Shown: positions 39,824 to 49,250 of the stretch, one piece after another
Layout: each line of letters starts with the position of its first letter
How positions within the stretch are numbered: position 1 is the first letter of the stretch
Assembly: GCF_020880815.1 (NCBI RefSeq)
Contig: NZ_JAJITD010000008.1
Location: 186,001 to 250,000 of the forward strand
Direction: 5' to 3'
Length of the DNA: 64,000 nucleotides
DNA from: Paraburkholderia sejongensis
Lineage (GTDB): Bacteria; Pseudomonadota; Gammaproteobacteria; Burkholderiales; Burkholderiaceae
Translations under genes and position numbers: made by a program
Notes under the pieces: model-generated
The model's input: only the letters and a program-made list of their open reading frames with translations
Told to the model about the DNA's origin: nothing
The model's database searches: none

Positions 39824-40318
39824 TTAGTCGACGACGACAGCCTTCTCGATCACGACGTCGTCGACCGGCACGTCCTGGTGAAAGCCCTTCGAACCGGTCT
39901 TGACCTTCTTGATCTTCTCGACGATGTCCATCCCTTCGACGACCTTGCCGAACACCGCGTAGCCCCAGCCCTGCGGCGTCGGCGACGAGTGGTTCAGGAA
40001 GTCGTTGTCGTTCACGTTGATGAAGAATTGCGCGGTCGCCGAATGCGGGTCGTTGGTGCGCGCCATCGCGATCGAGCCGGTTTCGTTCTTCAGGCCGTTG
40101 TTCGCTTCGTTGGTGATCGGCTCGGCCGTCGGCTTCTGCTTCATGCCGGGTTCGAAGCCGCCGCCCTGGATCATGAAGCCGTCGATCACGCGGTGGAACA
40201 CCGTGTTGTCATAGTGACCGGCTTTCACGTAGTTGAGGAAGTTCTCGACCGACTTCGGCGCCTTCGCGGCGTCCAGTTCGAGTTTGATGACGCCGTGGTT
40301 CGTATGCAGTTCAACCAT
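39824..40318 (-). CDS. ppiB: cytosolic peptidyl-prolyl cis-trans isomerase (cyclophilin B type)
   Basis: A 164-residue cyclophilin without a signal peptide, so cytosolic. The active-site pieces FHRVIDGFMIQGGGF (with the catalytic Arg), QFFINVNDNDFLNH and GYAVFGKVVEGMD are present. It sits between the exported paralogue (40443-41024) and lpxH on the same strand. Gene spacing of about 120 bp to ppiA and 49 bp to lpxH suggests one transcript. Confidence 0.95.
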   Translation of the reverse strand: MVELHTNHGVIKLELDAAKAPKSVENFLNYVKAGHYDNTVFHRVIDGFMIQGGGFEPGMKQKPTAEPITNEANNGLKNETGSIAMARTNDPHSATAQFFINVNDNDFLNHSSPTPQGWGYAVFGKVVEGMDIVEKIKKVKTGSKGFHQDVPVDDVVIEKAVVVD

Positions 40319-40442
40319 GATGGAATCCTTTGATGAACAGGTGGATAAAAGGCGCGGCGCGCCGTCATTGGTTGACGGCAGGCCGCGCCGGGGCGTGGGT
40401 TGCGGCGCGTACCGGTGAGGTGCGCGAGCCGCCGGTACGCGG

Positions 40443-41024
40443 TTACTTGCTCACCACCGTCGCCGACTGGATCACGATCGGCTTTTGCGGCACGTCGCTC
40501 ATCGCGCCGCGCACGGTGGTCGGGGTCGCCTCGATGCGTTTGACGACGTCCATCCCGCTCGTCACTTTGCCGAACACCGCATAGCCGTTGCCGTCGGGCT
40601 TCGGATAGTCGAGATTGGCGTTGTCAACGGTGTTGATGAAGAACTGCGCGGTGGCCGAATCCGGATCGCTGGTGCGGGCCATCGCGATCGTGCCCGCGGT
40701 GTTCTTCAGACCACTGCGGCTCTCGAGCGCAATCGGCGCGCGCGTCGGCTTCTCGGCGAAGCTCTGCGTGTAGCCGCCGCCCTGGATCATGAAGCCCGGA
40801 ATCACCCGATGAAAGATCGTACCGCTGTACTGGCCGGCCTTCACGTAGTCGAGGAAGTTCGCGACAGTTTTTGGCGCTTTCTCGGGATACAGTTCGACGC
40901 GAATGTCACCTTCGGACGTCTTGAGCAGCACCTGCGGATGAGCGGCCTGCGAGCCCGCCTGCGCAAAAGCCGGCGCGGTTGCGATCAGGGCGGCGCTGCC
41001 GAGCGCCAACATCAACCATTTCAT
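40443..41024 (-). CDS. ppiA: periplasmic peptidyl-prolyl cis-trans isomerase (cyclophilin A type)
   Basis: A 193-residue cyclophilin with a signal peptide (MKWLMLALGSAALIATAPAFAQ), so periplasmic. It carries FHRVIPGFMIQGGGY and QFFINTVDN, and is close in sequence to the cytosolic PpiB encoded just downstream, which suggests an old duplication. The frame is open much further upstream, but only this ATG (41024) yields a signal peptide. The TPR gene lies 49 bp upstream on the same strand. Confidence 0.93.
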   Translation of the reverse strand: MKWLMLALGSAALIATAPAFAQAGSQAAHPQVLLKTSEGDIRVELYPEKAPKTVANFLDYVKAGQYSGTIFHRVIPGFMIQGGGYTQSFAEKPTRAPIALESRSGLKNTAGTIAMARTSDPDSATAQFFINTVDNANLDYPKPDGNGYAVFGKVTSGMDVVKRIEATPTTVRGAMSDVPQKPIVIQSATVVSK

Positions 41025-41073
41025 GAAGATCCTCGGGGTGGAAAAATCTGCGGTGGGGCAGTGTGGCCCCGCG

Positions 41074-41892
41074 TTAGCGCGACGGCGCGACGTACGGCGG
41101 CATCGCGAGCGAGCCGTTGGCGCCGCCGAACTGGAAGCTCGGGGTTTCAGGCAGCGTCGAAGAAGGGGTGTTGCGCTCGGTGGTTTCGCTCGATTGCGCG
41201 GCGGCCGGTTGCGCGGCTTTGCGCGCTGGCGCCGGCGAAACGATCTTCTGGATTTGCGCGAGACGCTGGGTGGTGGTCGCGCTGGCCTTGCCGATGCCCT
41301 GCGCGCGCCGATACGCTTCATTGGCCATGCGCAGATAGACGTCGCCGAGGTTCTCGTAGGCGAGGCCGTAGTTCGGGTTGACCTGCAACGCGGTTTCGAG
41401 CGCGGCACGCGCGTCGGTCAGACGGCCGTGCTTTGCATACAGCGTCGCGAGGTTGTTGTACGGTTCGGGCAACTCGGGGTAGAGCTGCGTGAGTTCGGTG
41501 AACGCGGCGATCGCTTCGTCGTCGCGGCCCAGGTGAGCGAGCACGGTGCCGCGCTTGAATTTGGCCTGGGCGTCGCGCGGGTTCGACGCGATGCGCGCAT
41601 CGAGCTGGGTCAGTGCGGCCTGCCAGTTTCTCTGCTCAATCGACGCGTCGACTTCGGGCGTGTTGTCGCGTACCGCCGGGCCTTGCGGCATCACCGCGGC
41701 CTTCTGCGCATAAGCGCCGGCGACCGGTACCACGGCCAGCGCGGCGGCCACGGTGACGCGCCACGCGAGAGTGCGCGCCGCTGCGAAAACAATGCCGCCG
41801 GAACGGCTTCCAACGAGGCCGCCAACGAGGCCTTCAGGCGCAGTCGCGGCGAGGGTCGCAGCGCTGCGTGCGCGGCCGCTGGAGTGTTTCAT
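41074..41892 (-). CDS. exported TPR-repeat protein
   Basis: A 272-residue protein with an N-terminal hydrophobic export or anchor segment (TLAWRVTVAAALAVVPVAGAYAQ, ending near residue 60) and three to four tetratricopeptide repeats (NWQAALTQLDARIASNPRDA, AIAAFTELTQLYPELPEPYN, LETALQVNPNYGLAYENLGD). Probably a periplasmic interaction protein; exact role unknown. The long basic N-region before the hydrophobic core makes the start at 41892 uncertain. It leads the ppiA-ppiB-lpxH unit, all facing away from cysS. Confidence 0.8.
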   Translation of the reverse strand: MKHSSGRARSAATLAATAPEGLVGGLVGSRSGGIVFAAARTLAWRVTVAAALAVVPVAGAYAQKAAVMPQGPAVRDNTPEVDASIEQRNWQAALTQLDARIASNPRDAQAKFKRGTVLAHLGRDDEAIAAFTELTQLYPELPEPYNNLATLYAKHGRLTDARAALETALQVNPNYGLAYENLGDVYLRMANEAYRRAQGIGKASATTTQRLAQIQKIVSPAPARKAAQPAAAQSSETTERNTPSSTLPETPSFQFGGANGSLAMPPYVAPSR

Positions 41893-42140
41893 AGGCTTAG
41901 GTCTGGGTGTTATACTCCGAGCCATTCTAACAAAAGGTCTGCGCGTTCCGTCGAACCGCCGACTGTCTTTTCGCCACTCGTGGCCGTCTCCGCCTGGTTC
42001 GCCGTTTCGTCTGCAGCGTGATCGCCGCACGAGGTGCGCCGGTTTCAGCTGCCGGCGACGCACCCGCTGTTCTGTTCGTCTCGGGTCGCGGCGCGCATGA
42101 AGCACAATGCGGACTTCTTTGGGCCCACGCACCGTTCTCT

Positions 42141-43538
42141 ATGGAATCTCTGCGCATCTACAACACGCTCGCGCGTGACAAGCAAACTTTCGTCCCGCTG
42201 CAGGAAGGCGTTGTACGAATGTACGTCTGCGGGATGACCGTGTACGACTATTGTCATGTTGGCCATGCGCGGGTGATGGTCGTGTTCGACATCGTGCAGC
42301 GCTGGTTGCGCACGCTCGGCTACAACGTGACCTACGTGCGCAACATTACCGACATCGACGACAAGATCATCCGTCGCGCGGTCGAGAACGGCGAGACCAT
42401 CAAGTCGCTGACCGATCGCTTTATCGCCGCGTTGCATGAAGACGCGGACGCGCTCGGCATCGCGCGTCCGGACATCGAGCCGCGCGCGACCGACTTCATT
42501 CCGCAGATGCTCGGCATGATCGAGGCACTCGAGAACAACGGGTACGCGTATCAGGCGAGCGACGGCGACGTCAACTACGCGGTGCGCAAGTTCGCGGGCT
42601 ACGGCAAGCTGTCGGGCAAGTCGCTCGAAGACCTGCGCGCGGGCGAGCGCGTCGCGGCCAACGACGCGAAGCAGGACCCGCTCGACTTCGTGTTGTGGAA
42701 GCAGGCCAAGCCCGACGAACCGGCCGACACCGGCTGGGAGTCGAAGTACGGCCGCGGCCGTCCGGGATGGCATATCGAGTGCTCGGCGATGGGCTGCACG
42801 CTGCTCGGCGAACAGTTCGACATTCATGGCGGCGGCCAGGACCTGCAGTTTCCGCACCACGAAAACGAGATCGCGCAGAGCGAAGCCGCGACCGGCCAGA
42901 CCTTCGTGAATTACTGGATGCACAACGGCTACGTGCAGATCGACAACGAAAAGATGTCGAAGTCGTTGAACAACTTTTTCACGATTCGCGAAGTGCTCGC
43001 GCAGTACGATGCGGAGGTCGTGCGCTTCTTCATCGCGCGCGCGCATTACCGTTCACCGCTCAATTACAGCGACGTGCATATCGACGACGCGCGCAACGCA
43101 CTGACGCGTTTGTACACGGCGTTGAAAGACGTGACGCCCGATACGGGCGAACTCGACTGGAACGAAGCGTACGCGCGGCGTTTCCAGGCGGCGATGAACG
43201 ACGACTTCAATACGCCAGTGGCCGTGTCGGTGCTGTTCGAGCTGGCCACCGAAGTGAACCGCACGCGCGAGCCCGCGCTGGCCCGTCAATTGCGCGAGCT
43301 TGGCGCGGTGCTCGGGCTGCTCGGACGGGAGCCGCGTGCCTACCTGCAGCAGGCAGCGGGTGCTGCAGCCGAAGGCGCGCTGGATGCCGCCGCGATCGAA
43401 ACGAAGATCGCCGCGCGCGTCGCCGCCAAACAGGCAAAGGACTATGCGGCAGCAGACCGGATCCGGGCCGAATTGCTCGAAGCCGGCGTTGCCCTCGAAG
43501 ACAAACCCGGCGGGTTGACCGAGTGGCGGCGCGTGTGA
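42141..43538 (+). CDS. cysS: cysteinyl-tRNA synthetase
   Basis: A zinc-dependent class I synthetase charging tRNA-Cys, 465 residues. VCGMTVYDYCHVGHAR holds the zinc-binding Cys30 and the HIGH-type motif HVGH (39-42); GWHIECSAMGC and HHENEIAQSEA carry further zinc ligands; KMSKSLNNF near residue 270 is the KMSKS loop. The start at 42141 (MESLRIYNTL) is set by homology; the frame is open to 42018 but that part is not conserved. It is divergent from the TPR/ppiA unit. A gap of 47 bp leads to the glycosylase gene. Confidence 0.96.
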   Translation: MESLRIYNTLARDKQTFVPLQEGVVRMYVCGMTVYDYCHVGHARVMVVFDIVQRWLRTLGYNVTYVRNITDIDDKIIRRAVENGETIKSLTDRFIAALHEDADALGIARPDIEPRATDFIPQMLGMIEALENNGYAYQASDGDVNYAVRKFAGYGKLSGKSLEDLRAGERVAANDAKQDPLDFVLWKQAKPDEPADTGWESKYGRGRPGWHIECSAMGCTLLGEQFDIHGGGQDLQFPHHENEIAQSEAATGQTFVNYWMHNGYVQIDNEKMSKSLNNFFTIREVLAQYDAEVVRFFIARAHYRSPLNYSDVHIDDARNALTRLYTALKDVTPDTGELDWNEAYARRFQAAMNDDFNTPVAVSVLFELATEVNRTREPALARQLRELGAVLGLLGREPRAYLQQAAGAAAEGALDAAAIETKIAARVAAKQAKDYAAADRIRAELLEAGVALEDKPGGLTEWRRV

Positions 43539-43585
43539 GCGCACCTCGTACTTCCCTCTGATCGACTCGCCAGGCAGGAGGCAGG

Positions 43586-44734
43586 ATGGCAACGGCCACG
43601 AAGACGCCGGCTAAACGCGCGACGTCTCAAACCAGTGCGGCAGCCGCAGCGTCGGCTGCCGCGGCTAAGTCGACGCGTGCGTCGACTCGCGCGGGCAGCG
43701 CGGTAGAGAAAGCGTCGTCGAAAGCGGGCGGGGCGGCGAAAGCCGGTGCCGCCGCGGCGAAGAAGAGCGCGGCCAAACGCTCGCTGAACGGCGCGGGCGG
43801 CGACGCCGCGCATGTGTCCACCGCGAAGCGCGCGAAGTCCCCGACGAGCGCCGCGGCGGGCAAGAGCAATGGCGCCGCGCCTCCGAAAGCCGCGGCCAAA
43901 GCCGCCACCAAACCCGCGGTGAAACTCGCGAACGAACTGGCCGGCGAAGTCCAGGAACTCGCGCGCGACACCAACGCGGGCGAGGTCGTGCGCAAGACGC
44001 GCGTGTCGGCCACCGCCGCGAGCGCGACCAGCGCGAGCGGGGAAGCGGCCGGCGCCAGCGCGCTCGCGAGCGAAGTCGCGGTGCCGGTGCAGATCGGCGG
44101 CCTCGCGCCGGAAGTCACGCGGCCCGCATACTGGGACAAGGCGTGCGCCGATCTCGTCAAGCGCGACCGCATTCTGAAGAAACTGATTCCGAAATTCGGC
44201 CCCGTGCATCTGCTCAGCCGCGGCGATCCGTTCGTCACGCTCGCGCGCTCGGTGGTCGGTCAGCAGATTTCGGTCGCCTCCGCGCAGGCGGTGTGGGCGC
44301 GGGTCGAAGCCGCGTGCCCGAAGCTGGTGCCGCAGCAGTTCATCAAGCTCGGTCTGGAGAAGCTGACCGCCTGCGGTCTGTCCAAACGCAAGGCCGAATA
44401 CGTGCTCGATCTCGCGCGCCATTTCGTGTCGGGTGCGTTGCATGTCGGCAAGTGGACGTCGATGGACGACGAGGCGGTGATCGCCGAACTCACGCAGATT
44501 CGCGGCATCGGCCGCTGGACCGCGGAGATGTTCCTGATCTTCAACCTGTCGCGTCCGGACGTGCTGCCGCTCGACGACCTCGGTCTGATCCGCGCGATCA
44601 GCGTCAACTATTTCAGCGGCGAACCCGTCACGCGCAGCGAAGCGCGCGAGGTCGCGGCAAACTGGGAACCGTGGCGCACCGTCGCGACCTGGTATATGTG
44701 GCGTAGTCTCGATCCGTTGCCGGGCGACTACTGA
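43586..44734 (+). CDS. AlkA-like DNA-3-methyladenine glycosylase with histone-H1-like N-tail
   Basis: A base-excision repair protein of 382 residues. From about residue 175 it has the HhH-GPD fold: helix-hairpin-helix LTQIRGIGRWTAEMF (about 301-315) and the catalytic Asp in LPLDDLGL (about 327-334). Residues 1 to about 165 are Ala/Lys/Ser-rich without a fold signature, resembling the tails of histone H1-like bacterial proteins; they probably bind DNA non-specifically. GGAGG stands just before the ATG. Absence of a cluster-binding Cys set argues for the AlkA type rather than the EndoIII type. Confidence 0.88.
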   Translation: MATATKTPAKRATSQTSAAAAASAAAAKSTRASTRAGSAVEKASSKAGGAAKAGAAAAKKSAAKRSLNGAGGDAAHVSTAKRAKSPTSAAAGKSNGAAPPKAAAKAATKPAVKLANELAGEVQELARDTNAGEVVRKTRVSATAASATSASGEAAGASALASEVAVPVQIGGLAPEVTRPAYWDKACADLVKRDRILKKLIPKFGPVHLLSRGDPFVTLARSVVGQQISVASAQAVWARVEAACPKLVPQQFIKLGLEKLTACGLSKRKAEYVLDLARHFVSGALHVGKWTSMDDEAVIAELTQIRGIGRWTAEMFLIFNLSRPDVLPLDDLGLIRAISVNYFSGEPVTRSEAREVAANWEPWRTVATWYMWRSLDPLPGDY

Positions 44735-44762
44735 AGAACAGGAAAACGAGGCCGTTTCGAAA

Positions 44763-44790
44763 AACTATCGTTTGTTTATAGTCGATAGTT
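44763..44790. promoter_or_regulatory. perfect inverted repeat upstream of accA promoter
   Basis: AACTATCG (44763-44770) and CGATAGTT (44783-44790) form a perfect 8-bp inverted repeat with a 12-nt AT-rich spacer, ending 11 bp before the -35 candidate of accA. The layout fits an operator; the regulator is unknown. Confidence 0.4.
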
Positions 44791-44801
44791 GAGAAAAGGT
44801 T

Positions 44802-44829
44802 TTGACATCGGCGCGCGCGGTTAGAATAC
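44802..44829 (+). promoter_or_regulatory. promoter candidate for accA
   Basis: A perfect TTGACA (44802-44807) is followed 14 bp later by TAGAAT (44822-44827), or 16 bp later by GAATAC. The spacer is short for the better box, so strength is uncertain. accA starts about 33 bp downstream. Confidence 0.5.
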
Positions 44830-44861
44830 GCGCTGCCCGGTAAGTCCAAGGATTACAACCA

Positions 44862-45833
44862 ATGAAGACCACGTTTCTGGATTTCGAGCAGCCGATCGCT
44901 GAACTCGAAGCGAAGATCGAAGAATTGCGCTTCGTGCAGGACGATTCGGCCGTCGATATTTCGGAAGAAATCGAGCGGCTGTCGAAGAAGAGCCAGCAGC
45001 TCACCAAAGATCTGTACGCGAACCTGACGCCGTGGCAGGTTTCGCAAATTGCCCGTCATCCGCAGCGTCCGTACACGTTCGACTACGTGAGCGAGCTGTT
45101 CACCGATTTCCACGAATTGCATGGCGACCGCAGCTTCGCGGACGACCAGTCGATCGTCGGCGGCCTCGCGCGTTTCAACGGGCAGGCGTGCATGGTGATC
45201 GGCCATCAGAAGGGCCGCGACACCAAGGAGCGCGCGATGCGCAACTTCGGCATGCCGCGTCCGGAAGGCTATCGCAAGGCTGAGCGGCTGATGCGTCTGG
45301 CCGAGAAATTCGGTCTGCCGATTTTCACGTTCATCGATACCCCGGGCGCGTATCCCGGCATCGGCGCGGAAGAGCGCGGCCAGTCGGAGGCGATCGGCCG
45401 CAATCTGTACGTGATGGCCGAACTGAAGACGCCGCTGATCGCGACGATCATCGGCGAAGGCGGTTCCGGCGGCGCGCTCGCGATCGCGGTGGCCGACACC
45501 GTGCTGATGCTGCAGTTCTCGACCTACTCGGTGATTTCGCCGGAAGGCTGCGCGTCGATTCTGTGGAAGAGCGCCGCGAAGGCGCCGGAAGCCGCGGAAG
45601 CGCTCGGCCTGACCGCGCATCGTCTGAAGGCGCTCGGTCTGATCGACAAGATCGTCAACGAGCCGCTCGGCGGCGCGCATCGCGATCCGAAGGGTATGGC
45701 CGCGATGCTGCGTCGCGCGCTCGCCGATTCGCTGCGCCAGTTCCAGGGCATGGGCACCAACGACCTGCGCGAACGCCGTTTCGAACGGCTGATGGCGTAC
45801 GGCAAATTCAAGGAAACGACGCCGGGCGCGTAA
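44862..45833 (+). CDS. accA: acetyl-CoA carboxylase carboxyltransferase subunit alpha
   Basis: Alpha half of the carboxyltransferase that makes malonyl-CoA with AccD, the committed step of fatty-acid synthesis. The 323 residues start MKTTFLDFEQPIAELEAKIEE and include the conserved IGHQKGRDTKERAMRNFGMPRPEGYRKA and the GEGGSGGALAIAVAD oxyanion region. Length is standard. tilS follows after 55 bp, the usual neighbour, so the two share the promoter at 44802-44829. Confidence 0.97.
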   Translation: MKTTFLDFEQPIAELEAKIEELRFVQDDSAVDISEEIERLSKKSQQLTKDLYANLTPWQVSQIARHPQRPYTFDYVSELFTDFHELHGDRSFADDQSIVGGLARFNGQACMVIGHQKGRDTKERAMRNFGMPRPEGYRKAERLMRLAEKFGLPIFTFIDTPGAYPGIGAEERGQSEAIGRNLYVMAELKTPLIATIIGEGGSGGALAIAVADTVLMLQFSTYSVISPEGCASILWKSAAKAPEAAEALGLTAHRLKALGLIDKIVNEPLGGAHRDPKGMAAMLRRALADSLRQFQGMGTNDLRERRFERLMAYGKFKETTPGA

Positions 45834-45888
45834 GCCCGCGCGCGTTAGCCTGTCTCTCTGGTCCACCAGCGCTTGCCGCGCTAAGCAC

Positions 45889-47361
45889 GTGACCTCCACC
45901 GCCGACTCGTCCGCCGAGCGCCTCGTTTTCGAGGCGCTCGGCGTTGCGCTATCCGCGCTCGACGCACGCGATCCGCACGCGCGGATCGCGGTCGCGTTCA
46001 GCGGCGGCGTCGATTCGAGCGTGCTGCTCGACGCGGCGGTGCGCGTCGCGGGTTCCCCACGCGTGATGGCGCTGCATGTGCATCACGGCTTGAGTCCGCA
46101 CGCCGATGCATGGCTCGCGCATTGCGACGCGTTCGCGCGCGAGCGCGGCGTCGCGTTCGACGCGCGACGTGTCGAAGTGGCGCGCGCGAGCGGCGTGAGC
46201 ATCGAGGCAGCGGCGCGCGATGCGCGTTATCGTGCGCTCGATGCGATGTGCGACGCGCACGGCATTCGCATGCTGTGGCTCGCGCAGCACGCGGACGATC
46301 AAGCCGAGACCGTGCTGCTGCAGTTGTTGCGCGGCGCGGGGCTGGCAGGGCTGGCGGCGATGGCGCCGGAGTTTCTCGCCACTGGCGCGTCGGCGACCCG
46401 GGTGCGGCCGCTGCTGCATCTGTTGCGCGCGCAACTGGATCAGTATGCGCGCGCGCGCCGGTTGCACTGGATCGACGACGAGTCGAATGCGGACACCCGC
46501 TATGCGCGCAATGCGCTGCGCCATCAGGTGATGCCGGCGCTCGCGGTGCACTTTCCCGGTTTTCGCGACGCGCTCGCGCGCACCGCCGCGCATGCGGCGT
46601 CGGCGCAGCGTCTGCTCGATACGCTCGCGCGCGCCGATCTGCAAGACGCGGCGCGCAATGAAGGCCGCGCGCTCGACGCGTCAGCATTGCTCGCACTCGA
46701 CGACGACCGCGCGCTGAACCTGCTGCGTTACTGGATGCGCACGCTGGGTTTCGTCGCGGCATCGAGCGCGCGTGTCGCCGATGCGCTGCGGCAGTTGCGC
46801 GAGGTGGGCGCGGGGCAGGGCGGCCATCGTTTGCGCATCGATCATGCGGGGCACGCGCTGCGCAGTTATCGCGGCCTGGTCTACTGGGAGGCCGGCGACA
46901 GCAGCGAGCCCGCCGACGAAACCGCGCTGGTCGAACGCGAAATCAGCGAGCTCGTGTGGCAGGGCGAAGCGGTATGGCGTTTGCCGCAGTGGCGCGGCAC
47001 GTTTGTGTTCGAGGTGCTGCCAGTCGGTGACACGAACGATGCGACCCAGCCGGCCGCCGCCGATGACGCCGGCCTGGTTCCGCTCAGCGTGCTGCAACGC
47101 GCGCCGCTCAGCGCGCGCGCGCGCCGCGGCGGCGAACGGATGCGCACCGCTGCGCCGAACGCGCCGAGCCGCACGTTGAAGAATCTGTTCCAGGAGCGCG
47201 CGATTCCCGCATGGAAGCGCGACGTGCCGTTGCTATATGTCGGCGACGCGTTGCTGTTTGTTCCGCTGATCGGCGTGAATCGCGCGAGCGTGCCCGAGTC
47301 GGTGGCGAGCAGTGAAGCGTGCGTGAGGATCGTCTGGCGCGAAGACCTGCTGATCGCCTGA
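45889..47361 (+). CDS. tilS: tRNA(Ile)-lysidine synthetase TilS
   Basis: Modifies C34 of the minor tRNA-Ile to lysidine so that it reads AUA instead of AUG; essential in most bacteria. The PP-loop SGGVDSS is at residues 38-44, the AxxQHxDD-type region in LAQHADDQAETVLLQLLRGAGLAGL follows. At 490 residues it has the two C-terminal domains of long TilS forms; the last domain includes RTLKNLFQERAIPAWKRDVPLL. The start is GTG at 45889; no ATG is nearby. Ala/Arg-rich throughout, reflecting local GC content. Confidence 0.93.
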   Translation: MTSTADSSAERLVFEALGVALSALDARDPHARIAVAFSGGVDSSVLLDAAVRVAGSPRVMALHVHHGLSPHADAWLAHCDAFARERGVAFDARRVEVARASGVSIEAAARDARYRALDAMCDAHGIRMLWLAQHADDQAETVLLQLLRGAGLAGLAAMAPEFLATGASATRVRPLLHLLRAQLDQYARARRLHWIDDESNADTRYARNALRHQVMPALAVHFPGFRDALARTAAHAASAQRLLDTLARADLQDAARNEGRALDASALLALDDDRALNLLRYWMRTLGFVAASSARVADALRQLREVGAGQGGHRLRIDHAGHALRSYRGLVYWEAGDSSEPADETALVEREISELVWQGEAVWRLPQWRGTFVFEVLPVGDTNDATQPAAADDAGLVPLSVLQRAPLSARARRGGERMRTAAPNAPSRTLKNLFQERAIPAWKRDVPLLYVGDALLFVPLIGVNRASVPESVASSEACVRIVWREDLLIA

Positions 47362-47777
47362 CCGGCCGGTCGGGCACTTGCGCATCAGCTTCCCGCAAGT
47401 ACCGAAATCACGAAATAGGGCACAAATCAGCGGAAAAACGGGTCCTTGCCAGCCCGATTTCACGCAATTGAACGCTCGCCGCGACTTGTCTTTTTGTGCC
47501 TAATCAGGTACTTTAGCTCGTTTGCCCGACCCGATTTCGTCATCGCTTTTGCCGCACTCGGTCGTGATGCCGGTTTGCGAGCGTGATCCGTCGTTGCCGT
47601 TGAATTCCGACCTGCCATCAAGCGATCTCATCCCGGGCAAATCCGCGCGTGCTGCACGCGCGCTGCATTTACGCCGCCACACACTTCGCCGCCGTTCACG
47701 AGACGTTGCGCCCCTGTGCTCCCTGTGCGGTTTTCTTCAGCGCGCCAGCGCGGTTTCTCCTTCAGTTCAGAACGACA
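47362..47777 (+). other. intergenic region between tilS and lysC
   Basis: 416 bp with no supported gene; the lysC frame runs open to 47649 but the extension is unlike protein. I looked for a lysine riboswitch (long multi-helix leader with conserved purine junction) and do not see one. The lysC promoter is presumably here. Confidence 0.45.
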
Positions 47778-49028
47778 ATGGCACTCATCGTACACAAATA
47801 CGGCGGCACCTCGATGGGCTCGGTCGAGCGCATCAAGAACGTCGCAAGGCGCGTCGCGAAATGGCACAAGGCTGGCCACAAGATGGTCGTCGTGCCGTCG
47901 GCAATGTCCGGCGAAACCAATCGCCTGCTCGGCCTCGCAAAAGAAATTACGACCCAGGCGAGCCCGCGCGAACTCGACATGATCGCCGCGACCGGCGAGC
48001 AGGTCAGCTCGGGTCTGCTCGCGATCGCGCTGCAGGAAGCCGGCGTCGACGCGGTCAGCTACGCAGGCTGGCAGGTGCCGGTCAAAACGGATAGCGCATA
48101 CACCAAGGCGCGGATCAGCGAAATCGACGGCGAGCGCGTGCTGCGCGACCTCGACGCCGGCAAGGTGGTCGTGATCACCGGCTTCCAGGGTATCGACCCG
48201 GAAGGCAACATCACGACGCTCGGCCGCGGCGGCTCGGATACGTCGGCGGTCGCGGTCGCGGCCGCGCTGAAGGCCGACGAGTGCCTGATCTATACGGACG
48301 TCGACGGCGTCTACACGACCGACCCGCGGGTGGTCGAAGAGGCGCGCCGGCTCGATCGCGTGACGTTCGAAGAAATGCTGGAAATGGCCAGCCTGGGTTC
48401 GAAGGTGCTGCAGATCCGCTCGGTGGAATTCGCCGGCAAATATCAGGTGAAGACGCGCGTGCTGTCGAGTCTGACCGATCCGCTGATGTCGCTCGAAGAA
48501 GAAATGAAGTCGGGCACCCTGATTACTTTTGAAGAAGACGAGACCATGGAAAAAGCAGTCATCTCGGGCATCGCGTTCCAGCGCGACGAAGCTCGTATCG
48601 CCGTGATGGGTGTGCCGGACAAGCCGGGCATCGCGTATCAGATCCTCGGCCCGGTGGCGGACGCGAATATCGACGTCGACATGATCATCCAGAACCAGAG
48701 CGTCGAGGGCAAGACGGCGTTCACGTTCACGGTCGGCCGCGGCGACTACGCGCGCGCGATGGAAATCCTCACCGGCACGGTGAAGGGTCACGTGCAGGCC
48801 GAACAGGTGCTGGGCGATCCGAAGGTGTCGAAGGTGTCGGTGGTCGGCGTCGGTATGCGCTCGCACGTCGGCATCGCGAGCAAGATGTTCCGCACGCTGT
48901 CGGAAGAGGGCATCAACATTCAGATGATCTCGACCTCCGAAATCAAGATTTCGGTGCTGATCGACGAGAAGTACATGGAGCTCGCAGTGCGCGCGCTGCA
49001 TAAGGCGTTCGAACTCGATCAGGCTTAA
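47778..49028 (+). CDS. lysC: aspartokinase (lysine/threonine sensitive)
   Basis: Phosphorylates aspartate at the head of the lysine, threonine, methionine and diaminopimelate pathways. The 416 residues begin with the kinase motif MALIVHKYGGTSMGSVERIK, contain the GRGGSDTSAVA nucleotide loop and the TDPRVV region, and end with two ACT domains (from about residues 265 and 345) for feedback. Upstream in-frame codons to 47649 are excluded by homology. It is followed by a strong terminator at 49071-49102. Confidence 0.96.
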   Translation: MALIVHKYGGTSMGSVERIKNVARRVAKWHKAGHKMVVVPSAMSGETNRLLGLAKEITTQASPRELDMIAATGEQVSSGLLAIALQEAGVDAVSYAGWQVPVKTDSAYTKARISEIDGERVLRDLDAGKVVVITGFQGIDPEGNITTLGRGGSDTSAVAVAAALKADECLIYTDVDGVYTTDPRVVEEARRLDRVTFEEMLEMASLGSKVLQIRSVEFAGKYQVKTRVLSSLTDPLMSLEEEMKSGTLITFEEDETMEKAVISGIAFQRDEARIAVMGVPDKPGIAYQILGPVADANIDVDMIIQNQSVEGKTAFTFTVGRGDYARAMEILTGTVKGHVQAEQVLGDPKVSKVSVVGVGMRSHVGIASKMFRTLSEEGINIQMISTSEIKISVLIDEKYMELAVRALHKAFELDQA

Positions 49029-49070
49029 GAAGTAGCGAGCGGCATTGAGTTGCCGCAATAAGCGGCAGAA

Positions 49071-49102
49071 AAACGGGGCGCCCACGGGCGCCCCGTTTGT
49101 TT
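49071..49102 (+). terminator. intrinsic terminator of lysC
   Basis: An 11-bp GC stem (49073-49083 with 49086-49096) followed by TTTGTTTT. Confidence 0.85.
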
Positions 49103-49179
49103 TGCGGCGCGCATGTGAACAGCCGATGAACTATTTGCATCGCCAGCGTCGAATTGGCACAAAAAATGTTCGTCAGACA

Positions 49180-49208
49180 TTGACCTTATCGGCTTCGCCC
49201 GCTATTAT
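49180..49208 (+). promoter_or_regulatory. sigma-70 promoter for tRNA-Ser
   Basis: TTGACC (49180-49185) and TATTAT (49203-49208) are 17 bp apart, about 43 bp upstream of the tRNA. It is one of the best promoter matches in the window. Confidence 0.75.
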
Positions 49209-49250
49209 CTTGGCTTCTTCGCACTGACTCCCTGTGCGAAAGAAAGTTTG

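Noticed and set aside
47360..47371. Palindrome GACCGGCCGGTC at the tilS end
   Set aside because: GC palindromes of this size are expected often in this genome; no T tract and no promoter next to it.
47362..47777. Lysine riboswitch upstream of lysC
   Set aside because: Leader lacks the multi-helix layout and conserved junction; such riboswitches are also not usual in betaproteobacteria.
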